Counted from the stretch's first letter, positions 26,215-35,735 are shown. The stretch: DNA of 64,000 nt from Geitlerinema sp. PCC 7407 (GCF_000317045.1 NC_019703.1:4224934-4288933), one strand, 5' to 3'. Numbers and translations: made by a program. The notes: generated from the letters alone by a model not told the origin.

Positions 26215-26922
26215 ATGTCTATGGCGATTTCGAGCGACTGCATTTTGATCTTTGTAAAAGTGCCGGGGACGAGCCCAGTCAAGTCTCGACTGGCGCGCAC
26301 GGTGGGCGAAACCCACGCCACGGCGCTGTATCGCTGCTTTGTGGCGGACTGGCTCGATCGCCTGCGCCAGCTACCGGCGGATCGACTGGTGTTTTACGCG
26401 CCTGCGGGGGCCGACGTGGCGGCATGGCTCGGCCCTGAGGAGCGCTACTACCCCCAGAGCGAAGGGGATCTGGGCCAGCGAATGGCAGCAGCCTTTCAGA
26501 TAGCGTTTCGCCAGGGCTACCGGCGATCGCTCGTGGTCGGGAGCGACAGCCCCGATCTACCCCTCGACATCTTGCAAGAAGGCTTTGCCGCGCTGGAGTG
26601 GTGCCATGGGGTCCTCGGGCCTACCGAGGACGGCGGGTACTATACCCTGGGCTTTTCGGTACAGCACTTCACGACGGTGGTCTTCGAGCAGATTGCTTGG
26701 AGCACCAGCACCGTGCTTGAAACGACCCTGGCTCGCTTTGCGGGCTGCGATCGCACGGTTCACCAGCTTCCCCTTTGGTCAGACATCGACACCCTCGAAG
26801 ACCTGCAGGCCTACTACCAGCGCAACCACGACCAAGACCATCTGCGCACTGTTCAGTATTTACAGGCTCACCCGGATCTGTTGGCCCTGATGTCCTTGGC
26901 CGCCCTCCCGGGTCGACCCTAA
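26215..26922 (+). CDS. DUF2064 nucleotidyl/glycosyltransferase-like protein (TIGR04282-type)
   Basis: The roughly 235-residue protein matches the DUF2064 family with a GT-A-like fold: ILIFVKVPGTSPVKSRLA at the N-terminus, VVGSDSPDLPLDIL and GPTEDGGYYTLGF in the middle, and DIDTLEDL near the end. The family was named for arsenosugar gene sets, but its reaction is not firmly known. It is paired with a GT2 gene of the matching TIGR04283 type about 20 bases downstream. I place the start at ATG 26215; an upstream in-frame start at 26134 adds a poor extension. Confidence 0.87.
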   Translation: MSMAISSDCILIFVKVPGTSPVKSRLARTVGETHATALYRCFVADWLDRLRQLPADRLVFYAPAGADVAAWLGPEERYYPQSEGDLGQRMAAAFQIAFRQGYRRSLVVGSDSPDLPLDILQEGFAALEWCHGVLGPTEDGGYYTLGFSVQHFTTVVFEQIAWSTSTVLETTLARFAGCDRTVHQLPLWSDIDTLEDLQAYYQRNHDQDHLRTVQYLQAHPDLLALMSLAALPGRP

Positions 26923-26941
26923 CCTCCTTGTGTTGCCCACT

Positions 26942-27673
26942 ATGGTCGATGTATCCGTGATCATTCCGGTTCTGAAAGAAGGCCCCGCCATCCAGGCGGC
27001 CCTGGAGCGCCTGGCCGCTCAGCAGGGAGGCCTGACCTTCGAAGTGATTGTGGTGGACGGCGATCGCGACGGCTCCACGCTCCAGCACATCGCCGACTGC
27101 GGGGTGCCAGTGCGGGGCATCACCGCGCCAAAGGGCCGGGGCAGCCAGATGAATGCGGGCGCCCAAGCGGCCCAGGGGGAGGTGCTGCTGTTTTTGCACG
27201 CCGATGCTGAGCTGCCGCCCCAGGGTCTGGCCCAGGCGCTGGCGGTCATTCGCCAGGGGCGCGGAGTGGCGGGGGCCTTTGACCTAGCCATTGACTCCCC
27301 CCGGCGATCGCTGCGAATGTTGGCTCGGTGCGCTTCCTGGCGATCGCGCTTGACCCGGATTCCCTACGGCGATCAGGCCCTGTTTTTGCGGCGCAGCACC
27401 TTCTGGGAGGTCGGCGGCTACCCCCCACAGCCCCTGATGGAAGACGTGGCCCTCATGGAAGCGCTCAAGGGCCGGGGCGATCGCCCGATCTTTTTGCGCG
27501 ATCGCGTCCGGGTCTCGGCCCGCCGCTGGGAGCGCGAAGGCATCCTCTACTGCACCCTGCGCAACTGGACCTTGCTCACCCTCTACTCTCTCGGCGTCTC
27601 GCCAGAGCGGCTCTACCGGTGGTATCACCCCAGCCGCCATCCCAGCCAGGGGCGATCGCGCGTCTCCTCTTAG
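26942..27673 (+). CDS. GT2 glycosyltransferase (TIGR04283-type)
   Basis: The roughly 243-residue family 2 glycosyltransferase has the GT-A start VSVIIPVLKEG, nucleotide-binding VVDGDRDGS, donor-site HADAELPP (DxD-like) and GDQALFLRR with a later ED pair (MEDVAL). It is the usual partner of the DUF2064 gene upstream. Neither arsenite methyltransferase nor the radical-SAM arsenosugar enzyme is present in the window, so an arsenic role is unproven. The C-terminal helix (WTLLTLYSLGVS) may associate with the membrane. Confidence 0.88.
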   Translation: MVDVSVIIPVLKEGPAIQAALERLAAQQGGLTFEVIVVDGDRDGSTLQHIADCGVPVRGITAPKGRGSQMNAGAQAAQGEVLLFLHADAELPPQGLAQALAVIRQGRGVAGAFDLAIDSPRRSLRMLARCASWRSRLTRIPYGDQALFLRRSTFWEVGGYPPQPLMEDVALMEALKGRGDRPIFLRDRVRVSARRWEREGILYCTLRNWTLLTLYSLGVSPERLYRWYHPSRHPSQGRSRVSS

Positions 27674-27864
27674 CCGCCACATCGAGGCCCAGAATTTCGC
27701 GCTGAGCGATCGCCATCCCGCCCTAACTTTTGTGACATTCACGGGTTTGCGATGACTGTGGACGTCTTTAGAAATTTGGCTGGAGTCTTTTAATCAATCC
27801 AGTAAGCTTGAGAAGACTCCTCATCCACACAAAATTCTCTAGGCCAACTCACAGTCAAACTACG

Positions 27865-28635
27865 ATGAAAGCGACTAGCAGCCGATCTTACGCGCCCTTT
27901 GCCTCTCGGGCTCTCAAAGTTGTTGGCATTATCTTGGTAGTGTCCTTTGTTTTAGACCTGATTACCCTGCTCATTCCTGCTAACTTCCTCAGTCCAGAAT
28001 GGCAGATCAACTTCATTACTCAGGTGGTTGATCGCGGCGTGATTCCGCTAGTCGGCATCTCTTTTATCTTCGTTGCAGACTGGATTGATCGGACAAGCGG
28101 CGCTACCCCTCCTCAAAGCGCAGGCCAAGCCGTCGAATTTTGGACGCTGCTGTTCGCGAGCTTGCTGGGCCTGATTTATCTGTTGGCGGTCCCCCTGCAC
28201 CTTAACAACGTCCGCCTCGAGAGCAAGCAATCCCTAGAGCAGATCAGCGAAGAAGCACGGGCCGCTGAGGGCCAGATTGATTCGCGGCTGGGCCAAGAGG
28301 TCGAGCGCCAGCGCAGCCAGATCACGGAGCTGGTCCAGGACGAGCAGCGCCTCAATGAAGCCATCAACAGTGGCCAGATTCCCCAAGAGCAGCAGTCTTT
28401 GCTGCGCCAGTTCCGCAACGATCCCCAGGCCCTGAACGCGTTCCTCGACAAGCAGTCCCAGGAGATTCGCACTCGGATCAAGACGGAGATTGGCACGCGC
28501 AAGCTGGCCGCCGAAAAGCAAACTCGCAACCAGGCCATCAAGTCGGGCCTGCGGACAGGCATTAGCAGCTTGCTGCTGGCCGCTGGCTACATCTTTATTG
28601 GCTGGACAGGGCTGCGCAATTTCGGTTCGCGCTAG
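27865..28635 (+). CDS. HpsJ-like membrane protein
   Basis: The roughly 256-residue protein resembles the HpsJ family linked to hormogonium polysaccharide secretion and gliding in filamentous cyanobacteria. It has about four hydrophobic helices (about 16-38, 55-72, 92-114 and 228-248). Between the third and fourth lies a long charged helical region (about 118-225), probably a coiled coil. It stands alone, away from other hps genes, so the role is inferred. The start is ATG 27865; the earlier ATG at 27808 adds a basic extension. Confidence 0.7.
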   Translation: MKATSSRSYAPFASRALKVVGIILVVSFVLDLITLLIPANFLSPEWQINFITQVVDRGVIPLVGISFIFVADWIDRTSGATPPQSAGQAVEFWTLLFASLLGLIYLLAVPLHLNNVRLESKQSLEQISEEARAAEGQIDSRLGQEVERQRSQITELVQDEQRLNEAINSGQIPQEQQSLLRQFRNDPQALNAFLDKQSQEIRTRIKTEIGTRKLAAEKQTRNQAIKSGLRTGISSLLLAAGYIFIGWTGLRNFGSR

Positions 28636-28741
28636 GGCGATCGCGCATTTCAGCAGGTCTGGGATTGCCGAAAGCTGGGTGGGCACGCTGAGGATATCTC
28701 CAAGGCCCCGTGCCCGCTCCCTCTCAAGCAAAAAAATCGTC

Positions 28742-29656
28742 ATGTTTTCAATTTTTATCCTGACCTACAACGAAGAGCTCGACATCGCAGCGTGCATCGA
28801 GTCAGCGTTGCTGTCCGACGATGTGATTGTGGTGGATTCCCTCAGCAGCGATCGCACGGTTGAGATCGCCCAGCGCTACCCCGTCCGCGTTGTTCAGCAC
28901 GCCTTCGAGAGCCACGGCAAGCAGCGGACCTGGATGCTCGAGACCGTCGAGGCCAAGCACGAGTGGGCTTACATCCTCGAAGCCGACGAGCGCATGACGC
29001 CCGAGCTTTTCCAGGAGTGTCTTGAGGCGATCGCCAACCCCCAGGCGGTGGGCTACTACGTCGCCGAGCGCGTGATGTTTATGGGCAGCTGGATCCGCCA
29101 CAGCACCCAGTATCCGCGCTACCAGCTGCGGCTGCTCCAGCGCGGCAAGGTTTGGTTTGGCGACTATGGCCACACCGAGCGGGAAATCTGCGACGGCCCC
29201 ACCGATTTTCTCAAAGAAACCTATCCCCACTACACCAGCGGCAAGGGCATGAGCCGCTGGATCGACAAGCACAATCGCTACTCCAGCGACGAGGCGATCG
29301 AAACGCTGCGTCAGCTCGAGCAGGGGCAGGTGAGCTGGCAGCAGCTTTTCCGGGGCAAAACCGAGGTAGAGCGGCGGCGCGCCCTCAAGGATCTGTCCCT
29401 GCGCCTCCCCTTTCGGCCGCTGGTGCGCTTTTTCTACATGTATTTTCTGCTGGGCGGCATCCTCGATGGGCGAGCAGGCTTTGCCTGGTGCACCCTTCAG
29501 GCATTTTACGAGTACTTGATTGTGCTCAAGGTTTGGGAGCTTCAGCACATGCCGGTGCCCACCCTCGATGAGCAGGGGATGCCCCAGTCAACCGCGAGAA
29601 AAACAGGCCTTTCGGAGGCCTCAGCGGCCCCATCTCAGGAGATAAACGCCCCATAG
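28742..29656 (+). CDS. GT2 family glycosyltransferase
   Basis: The roughly 304-residue protein is a family 2 glycosyltransferase of the LPS-core or beta-1,4-glucosyl type. It starts with FSIFILTYNEELDIAACIES and has IVVDSLSSDRTVEIA and a DxD-like EADERMTP donor site (about 82-89). A membrane-proximal segment follows (about 225-255, FFYMYFLLGGILDG). The open frame runs upstream to 28490 but overlaps the HpsJ-like gene, so I chose the ATG at 28742. The substrate is unknown. Confidence 0.9.
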   Translation: MFSIFILTYNEELDIAACIESALLSDDVIVVDSLSSDRTVEIAQRYPVRVVQHAFESHGKQRTWMLETVEAKHEWAYILEADERMTPELFQECLEAIANPQAVGYYVAERVMFMGSWIRHSTQYPRYQLRLLQRGKVWFGDYGHTEREICDGPTDFLKETYPHYTSGKGMSRWIDKHNRYSSDEAIETLRQLEQGQVSWQQLFRGKTEVERRRALKDLSLRLPFRPLVRFFYMYFLLGGILDGRAGFAWCTLQAFYEYLIVLKVWELQHMPVPTLDEQGMPQSTARKTGLSEASAAPSQEINAP

Positions 29657-29821
29657 GCCGGGGGATCAATCAAAAGCGAGGACTTTTGGTTGAAAAGTCA
29701 GCGCGATCGCCACAAGAATGTAAATTGTGATACGGAGGCGCATGAGATCTATCGCCCTGAGATAATCTGGTAGGTGGGTCAAGGTGAGAGGTCTTCAGAG
29801 ATATTGCAACAAATCTTTACG

Positions 29822-29847
29822 GGCTCTACTACTATTAGTAGTAGGCC
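29822..29847 (+). promoter_or_regulatory. Leader hairpin upstream of the DUF502 gene
   Basis: Arms 29826-29833 and 29837-29844 (ctactact / agtagtag) around ATT pair perfectly and extend by GGC/GCC past a one-base bulge. It lies about 80 bases before the GTG start. It may be a leader structure, or the terminator of the upstream gene. Confidence 0.4.
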
Positions 29848-29924
29848 GAGTCTTGCGCTCCCCGGGTTTTGCGGTCCAGAGGGACCCCCTTTGATTAGCC
29901 AGTGATAAGGAGAGTGGATTACCT

Positions 29925-30680
29925 GTGCTCCAACGCTTCAAACAGGACTTAAAGAACGATCTGATTGCAGGTCTTCTTGTGGTTATTCCGCTAGCCACAA
30001 CCATCTGGCTGACCATCACGGTGGCAAACTGGGTCGTCAATTTTTTGACCCGTGTCCCCAAGCAGCTCAACCCCATTAATGATCTCGATCCGTTTGTGAT
30101 CAACTTGATCAACTTGGCGGTGGGGCTAGCGGTGCCCTTGATGTGCATCCTGATCATTGGCCTGATGGCCCGCAACATCGCCGGGCAATGGCTGCTGGAT
30201 TTGGGCGAGCGGATCTTGCAGGCGATTCCCTTTGCAGGCTCGATCTACAAAACGCTCAAACAGCTGCTGGAAACAGTGCTCAAAGATTCGAGCGGCAAGT
30301 TTCGGCGGGTGATTTTGGTGGAGTACCCGCGACGCGGGATGTGGGCGATCGCCTTTGTGACGGGCAATGTCGGCGGAGACTTTGGGGCGGCTTTCCCAGA
30401 GCCGATGCTCAGCGTGTTTATTCCCACGACGCCCAACCCGACGACGGGGTGGTACGCTATTGTGCCGGCTCGCGACGCGATCGATCTGGGCATGCCGGTC
30501 GAAGACGCCTTCAAGGTGGTGATCTCCGGCGGGATCGTCACCCCGGCGACGCTGGCGAACCTGCCCGAAGGGGTCAGCGATCGCATCAATAGCCGGGTAA
30601 CCGGCGATCGCAAAATGACGCCCCTCTTGGTCAATCCCCAGGGCCAATCCATCACCGTCGAGGAAGAAGAGCCCGCCTAG
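29925..30680 (+). CDS. DUF502 family membrane protein
   Basis: The 251-residue protein matches DUF502, found in cyanobacteria and plant organelles (COV-like). Two hydrophobic segments lie near residues 14-37 and 62-87. A conserved soluble part follows, with PFAGSIYKTLKQ and FIPTTPNPTTGW. The start is GTG at 29925, supported by a TAAGGAG ribosome site. Function in bacteria is unknown; plant relatives affect vascular patterning. A strong hairpin lies downstream. Confidence 0.9.
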   Translation: MLQRFKQDLKNDLIAGLLVVIPLATTIWLTITVANWVVNFLTRVPKQLNPINDLDPFVINLINLAVGLAVPLMCILIIGLMARNIAGQWLLDLGERILQAIPFAGSIYKTLKQLLETVLKDSSGKFRRVILVEYPRRGMWAIAFVTGNVGGDFGAAFPEPMLSVFIPTTPNPTTGWYAIVPARDAIDLGMPVEDAFKVVISGGIVTPATLANLPEGVSDRINSRVTGDRKMTPLLVNPQGQSITVEEEEPA

Positions 30681-30705
30681 AGCGAACACATTTTTTGACC
30701 TTCAG

Positions 30706-30756
30706 CAAGCCTAGGGATCCCGAAATATCCCCATCGGTTCGGGAATCCTAGGCTTG
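30706..30756. terminator. Long hairpin between the DUF502 gene and nusB
   Basis: Arms 30706-30724 and 30738-30756 (caagcctagggatcccgaa / ttcgggaatcctaggcttg) match at 17 of 19 positions around a 13-base loop. It follows the DUF502 stop by 25 bases and is followed by TTAAGATTATT; it likely terminates that gene. Confidence 0.7.
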
Positions 30757-30801
30757 TTAAGATTATTAACGTTTGAACCTCCGCAACTGAAGAGAGCCGC
30801 T

Positions 30802-31428
30802 ATGCAAGCCCGTCGAATCGCCCGTGAACTTGCGCTGCTGAGCATGAGCCAAATGCCGACCAAGCCAGAGCAGCTAGACAAACAGCAACTGCAAAATCTC
30901 TTGGTATCGGCCGTCCGGACCCTCACCGCCGAAGCCCAAGACACCCTCGAGACGGCCTCCGCTGAGCTCCAGCGAGGCAGCGATCGCCTCCTGACCAGCG
31001 AAACTCGGGCTGCCGACCTGGCCAGCGCTCGCCGGATGGTGCAAGAAGCCATCGAGCTCACCCAGGTCGCCATCAACCGGATTGGTCAAGCCATCGATTT
31101 TCCGGAGCTGATCCAGCTGACCAACCAGACCGAGGTCCGCACCTACGCCCTCCAGCTCGCCCAGACCACCGCCAGCAACCGCACCGAAATCGACACGGTC
31201 TTGAACGAGTCGATGGTGAACTGGCAGCTCTCGCGCTTGCCCAAGGTCGACCGGGATATCCTGCGCATCGCCGTCAGCGAAATCATGTATCTCGGCACCC
31301 CCGCCCAGGTCGCCATTGACGAGGCCGTGGAGCTCGCCAAACGCTACAGCGACGATGACGGCCGCCGCTTTATCAACGGAGTCCTGCGCCGAGTGATGGA
31401 CTATCTGAAAACCAAGGCCGCAAAATAG
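30802..31428 (+). CDS. nusB: Transcription antitermination factor NusB
   Basis: NusB joins NusA, NusE and NusG at boxA of rRNA leaders to prevent early termination. The roughly 208-residue protein begins ARRIARELALLSMSQ and ends with the conserved DRDILRIAVSEIMYLG, AIDEAVELAKRYSDDDGRRF and INGVLRR. It is longer than E. coli NusB (139), with an extra middle helix typical of cyanobacteria. The start is the ATG at 30802 (MQARRIA); an upstream in-frame start at 30754 overlaps the hairpin. Confidence 0.95.
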   Translation: MQARRIARELALLSMSQMPTKPEQLDKQQLQNLLVSAVRTLTAEAQDTLETASAELQRGSDRLLTSETRAADLASARRMVQEAIELTQVAINRIGQAIDFPELIQLTNQTEVRTYALQLAQTTASNRTEIDTVLNESMVNWQLSRLPKVDRDILRIAVSEIMYLGTPAQVAIDEAVELAKRYSDDDGRRFINGVLRRVMDYLKTKAAK

Positions 31429-31609
31429 GTCACCAAAACCAAACCTCCGACCGCAATCCTTGGTTCATGGCAGGACAAATTGCTGTAGGTTTGAGTTGAA
31501 AGAAATTGTTACATCAGCCAGGACTCTGGGCGCTGGTGCCTTGCCCACTGCCAGGCGGTTCATGAGTCAGGTGAGGGGTTCTGACTGCTCGTCGTGTTAG
31601 GAAACAGTT

Positions 31610-33517
31610 ATGGTATTCAATTGGTTTCGTCGCCAGTTTAGTCGCCCGGAAGAGGCTCAAGAGCAACAACCCACGCAGGAAGAAGCGCCCGAGGTTGCTG
31701 AGGAATCAGCGGCAGAAGGCGAGGAATCTGGTGAAGCGCAAGCAGCCGACGACTATCTAGAGTGGGCCAAGGCGGCTTACCAGAATATCAAGAAGCAGCA
31801 GGAAACCCAGGAACCTGACGAACTGGAAGAACCGGCAGCACCAGAAGAACCGGTGGCAGAAGCTGAGCCTGAACCTATTCCAGAGCCAGAGCCTGAGGCA
31901 GAGCCAGAGCCTGAAGTCGCGGAACCAGAGCCTGAAGTGGCTGCACCGGAGGTCGCCGAACCAGCGATCGCCGAGTTAGCGGTTGCCGAGCCAGAGGTCC
32001 CTGAACCCGAACCAGAAGTCATCGAGCCAGAAGAGGCCGAGCCGGTCGCAGCAGCAGAAGTCCCAGCGCCGGAAGCTGAGCCGGAGACCGTAGCAGCCGA
32101 GACAGCCCCTGAGGCGATCGCGCCTCCAGAACCCGAAACCGAACGCCCAGAGGCAGAAGCTGCCGAACCAGAAGTCCCTGAACCCGAGCCCGTCGCTGAG
32201 GCCGCTGAGCCAGCGGCCCCCGAGGAGGCCGAGCCGGAGGCAGTCGAGCCCGAACCACCCGTCGTCGCAGCCAGCGCTGCTGAACCCGCAGCGCCCGCGA
32301 TCGCCGAAGAGCCCCCGACCCCCGAGGCAGAAGCGCCCGCTGATGCCCCAGAAGAGGTTGTCGAGGCCGCTCCCCTTCCCTTCTGGGCCCAGGCCGAAGC
32401 CGATCGCCAGGAGCGGATGGAGCGCCTGCGAGCCACCGCCATGGAGGAGCCCGAGCCAGAGGTCAGCACCCCGAGCAGCGCTGCGACCGAAGAGTTTGTG
32501 CTGCCCATCGACTTCGACGAAGGCTTCCTGTGGTCAGCTGAAATTTTGGCGGCCCAGGGTCGCCGCCCAGACCAGGTGTCCATCGAAGAAATCACCTGGC
32601 TCAAGCGTCTGCGCCAAGGTCTCGACAAGACTCGGCGTGGCCTGATCAACCAGCTCAAGGCCATTGTGGGGCAAGGCCCGCTCAACCAAGACGCCGTGCT
32701 GGAGATCGAGGCGCTGCTGCTCCAGGCCGACGTGGGCTATGAGGCAACCGACCACATCATCACCGCCTTGCAAAGCAAGCTGCGCGAGGAAACCCTGCCG
32801 CCCGAAGAGGCGATCGCCTACCTCAAGCAGATTCTGCGCGAACTCCTCGACACCCCCCTCAACAACACCGCCAACTACGCCTTTGCGCCCGAGCCGGACA
32901 CCCTAAACATCTGGCTGATGACCGGCGTCAACGGTGCGGGCAAAACCACCACCATCGGCAAGCTGGCCCACCTCGCCAGCAAGTCCGACTACAAGTGCCT
33001 GATCGCGGCGGCGGACACCTTCCGGGCCGCCGCCGTCCAGCAGGTGAAGGTATGGGGCGATCGCAGCAGCGTCGAGGTCATCGCCAACCCTGGCAAAAAC
33101 ACCGACCCCGCCGCCGTCGTCTATGACGCGATCGCTGCTGCCCAGTCCCGCGACATCGAGCTCCTGCTCGTCGACACCGCCGGCCGCCTCCAAAACAAGA
33201 AAAACCTTATGGAGGAGCTCGCGAAAATCCGCCGCATTGTCGATAAAAAGGCTCCCGACGCCAAAATTGAATCGCTCTTGGTTCTCGATGCCACCCTCGG
33301 CCAGAACGGCCTCCGCCAAGCAGAGGTCTTCGCTGAAGCCGCCCAGCTCAGCGGCGTTGTCCTCACCAAGCTAGACGGCACCGCCAAGGGGGGCATTGCC
33401 TTGGCCGTCGTCCAGCAGCTCGGGTTGCCCATCCGGTTTATCGGTGCTGGCGAAGGCATCGAGGACCTGCGGCCCTTCTCCAGCTACGAATTTGTCGAAG
33501 CCCTACTCAACGGTTAA
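31610..33517 (+). CDS. ftsY: Signal recognition particle receptor FtsY with very long acidic N-terminus
   Basis: FtsY docks ribosome-SRP complexes at the membrane through its GTPase. The last 300 or so residues (about 320-635) are the NG domain, with TGVNGAGKTTTIGKLA near 436, DTAGR and TKLDGTAKGG. The first 280 or so residues are a low-complexity acidic region rich in P, E, A and V (many EPEPE and AEP runs). It is far longer than the A domain of most FtsY proteins. An MVFNWFRRQF start may bind membrane lipid. A terminator follows. Confidence 0.96.
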   Translation: MVFNWFRRQFSRPEEAQEQQPTQEEAPEVAEESAAEGEESGEAQAADDYLEWAKAAYQNIKKQQETQEPDELEEPAAPEEPVAEAEPEPIPEPEPEAEPEPEVAEPEPEVAAPEVAEPAIAELAVAEPEVPEPEPEVIEPEEAEPVAAAEVPAPEAEPETVAAETAPEAIAPPEPETERPEAEAAEPEVPEPEPVAEAAEPAAPEEAEPEAVEPEPPVVAASAAEPAAPAIAEEPPTPEAEAPADAPEEVVEAAPLPFWAQAEADRQERMERLRATAMEEPEPEVSTPSSAATEEFVLPIDFDEGFLWSAEILAAQGRRPDQVSIEEITWLKRLRQGLDKTRRGLINQLKAIVGQGPLNQDAVLEIEALLLQADVGYEATDHIITALQSKLREETLPPEEAIAYLKQILRELLDTPLNNTANYAFAPEPDTLNIWLMTGVNGAGKTTTIGKLAHLASKSDYKCLIAAADTFRAAAVQQVKVWGDRSSVEVIANPGKNTDPAAVVYDAIAAAQSRDIELLLVDTAGRLQNKKNLMEELAKIRRIVDKKAPDAKIESLLVLDATLGQNGLRQAEVFAEAAQLSGVVLTKLDGTAKGGIALAVVQQLGLPIRFIGAGEGIEDLRPFSSYEFVEALLNG

Positions 33518-33545
33518 CTCCCGGCCTACCTTCTGTGCAGGCCCT

Positions 33546-33587
33546 CGAACCTCTCCCAACAGTGCCTGTTGCGGAGAGGTTCGGTTT
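33546..33587 (+). terminator. Terminator of ftsY
   Basis: Arms 33546-33556 and 33573-33583 (cgaacctctcc / ggagaggttcg) are perfect and continue inward as caaca/tgttg with a bulge; GTTT follows. It lies about 28 bases after the ftsY stop. Confidence 0.8.
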
Positions 33588-34060
33588 ATCACCCGCCGTT
33601 TCAGACCCTTCGGGTGTACAATCAAGCCACTTCCTTCGAGATTCTTGTCAGCACAAGGCCTGCTCGTAGCCTTGGAGGTTGATACTGCCAGGGCTTCAGC
33701 GCCCTCTCCAGACCCTTTCTGCGGCAGCGCTGTCCAGCATGGAGACGAGCTTCTGAGAACTGGAAAGGGCGATCGCCCTGACCCGTTTCAAGGACTTCGG
33801 CCAAATTGCCCAAAAAGCTCACAGGTTTTCTTCCCACGTTCCTTGCATCCGCTAGAATCTATGCCAATCCTTTGGTAGAACGAGGCTTTTTTAGTCGCGA
33901 TCGCTGGATTTTGGCTCTATTCCCGCCCTGCGGGAGCGCTCTCTTACCGCATCGGATTTACCCTGCGAGAGCTATTCCCGCTCTGTTTTTGGGCTTTTTG
34001 CCTGTTTAAAAAACCTATTTTCAACGCTTTCGCTTAAAAGGCCTGCTTATTCTTGCTCGA
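33588..34060. other. Non-coding gap between ftsY and the GAF-SpoIIE gene
   Basis: No gene is supported. A short tcccgc/gcggga hairpin and T-rich stretches occur between 33880 and 34030, which probably holds the promoter of the phosphatase gene. Short open frames on either strand have no convincing start or family likeness. Confidence 0.5.
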
Positions 34061-35521
34061 ATGACGACTGTGCCTGTTCCAAAACAGCCTTCTCAACCCT
34101 CTGACAGGTCTGGTGGCTCCACACCCGATGGAACGCCCGTGTTTGCCCTCAAGGAGCTGGTCTCTCGCCTGCACCGCGAGCAAAACAAAACCCAAGACTT
34201 GTTAAGCTCCCTGGGCTTTGCCCTGCGCAGTTTCAACAATCTCAATCAATTTCTAGAGCTCATTCCCCTGATTGCCAGCCGCGTAACCGACGCAGACGGC
34301 GGCGCCCTGATCCTGCTGAAACACGGGACGCCTCGTCTTGAGCGGCTGCACTGCCAAAACCGTCATCAGTGCTCGAGTATTCGCCAGGCCCTCGAAAGCG
34401 CCACGCGCCAAATCGCCGACTCCCACAGCACCACTACGACCCTCGCTCCGATCACCGCAGCCCTGGACCACCAGGTCAGTCGCTATCTCGGGCCGCAGGT
34501 CCAGCTGTTCGGCACCGCCATTTTGGTGAAAAACATCGAGCGGGGCCGCCTGTACGTCTTTAGCCACGACCCCAGCTATGCCTGGACAGAGACGCGCCAG
34601 AAGCTTGTGCGCCTGGTGGCAGACCAGACAGCAGTGGCGATCGACAATGACGAGCTGTCGATGGAGCTGCGCAAGCGGGAACGCCTCGATCGCGAGCTGG
34701 AAATCGGCGCTGAAATTCAGCTACAGCTGCTGCCTCGCCAGTGCCCCAAAATTCACGGCATTTCCTTGGCGGCCCGCTGCCAGACGGCCAGCCGGGTGGG
34801 AGGCGACTACTACGATTTCATCCCGGCGAGCTATGGCCAGATGCGCCCCAACCAGCAGAGCAACAGCGAGCTTGGCCGCTGGAGCATTGCCATCGGCGAT
34901 GTGATGGGCAAGGGCGTGCCCGCTGGCCTGATTATGACGATGCTGCGGGGGATGCTGCGGGCGGAGGTGCTCAACGGCCACGCGCCGGCGCGCATTTTGC
35001 AGCATCTCAACCAGGTGATGTACACGGACCTGGAAAACTCCAATCGCTTTGTCACGCTCTTTTATTCGGAGTATGACCCCCGCACGCGGGTCTTGTCCTA
35101 CAGCAATGCGGCCCACAATCCGCCGCTGCTGTGGCAGGCGGCCACCCAGACGGTGCGGCGCCTCGATACGCTGGGGATGCTGATTGGCTTGGACATTGAT
35201 ACGCGCTATCAGAGTGCGCAGATTCAGCTCCAGGCGGGCGATACGCTGATGTACTACACCGATGGCTTCACGGATGCGGCCAATCAGGGGGGCGATCGCT
35301 TTGATGAGGAAAACCTGAGCCGGGCGTTCCAGTGGGCCTGCCGTCAGTACCACGACCCCCAGGAGATCTTGGATTATCTCTTTGGCCAAGTGCAGCAGTT
35401 TATTGGGCCCGATCGCCGCAACGGGGACGATATGACGCTGATTATTCTGCGGGTCCAAGACCCTGTGGAGGAGGCGCCGGAGGAGACAGAAGACAGCGAG
35501 TCTGGGGAGGAAAGCCCCTAG
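34061..35521 (+). CDS. GAF-domain SpoIIE/RsbU-type PP2C protein phosphatase
   Basis: The 486-residue protein is a sensor-linked Ser/Thr phosphatase. A GAF domain (about 60-195) follows a short coiled segment. A linker helix (ERLDRELEIGAEIQLQLLPR) leads to a SpoIIE-type PP2C domain (about 235-465) with metal-binding motifs VGGDYYDF, AIGDVMGKGVPAGLIMTM and MYYTDGFTDAAN and a late Asp in NGDDMTLI. Relatives dephosphorylate anti-sigma-factor antagonists in partner-switching or stress pathways. Partners are not in the window. The tail is acidic. Confidence 0.92.
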   Translation: MTTVPVPKQPSQPSDRSGGSTPDGTPVFALKELVSRLHREQNKTQDLLSSLGFALRSFNNLNQFLELIPLIASRVTDADGGALILLKHGTPRLERLHCQNRHQCSSIRQALESATRQIADSHSTTTTLAPITAALDHQVSRYLGPQVQLFGTAILVKNIERGRLYVFSHDPSYAWTETRQKLVRLVADQTAVAIDNDELSMELRKRERLDRELEIGAEIQLQLLPRQCPKIHGISLAARCQTASRVGGDYYDFIPASYGQMRPNQQSNSELGRWSIAIGDVMGKGVPAGLIMTMLRGMLRAEVLNGHAPARILQHLNQVMYTDLENSNRFVTLFYSEYDPRTRVLSYSNAAHNPPLLWQAATQTVRRLDTLGMLIGLDIDTRYQSAQIQLQAGDTLMYYTDGFTDAANQGGDRFDEENLSRAFQWACRQYHDPQEILDYLFGQVQQFIGPDRRNGDDMTLIILRVQDPVEEAPEETEDSESGEESP

Positions 35522-35735
35522 CGATCGCCCCAAGGCACCTGTTTGGAGCGCAGCATGAGCCCACAAATTCCAGACCACTTGAGGCTCGGGCTGCGCTGAA
35601 GCGGTTCTTGGCGGGTTGCCGTGAAGGTCTCGGCAAATTGCTGTAAACTCCTACTGACAATGCCGCTGTGTCAAAGGTTGGGGTTCGGACGGGCGGCCAA
35701 GCAGCAAGCGTGAACCAAAGTAAGGAGTGATGAAA

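Noticed and set aside
31777-32685. 302-codon Ser/Gly/Ala-rich frame antisense to ftsY
   Set aside because: It is the shadow of the repetitive acidic FtsY region.
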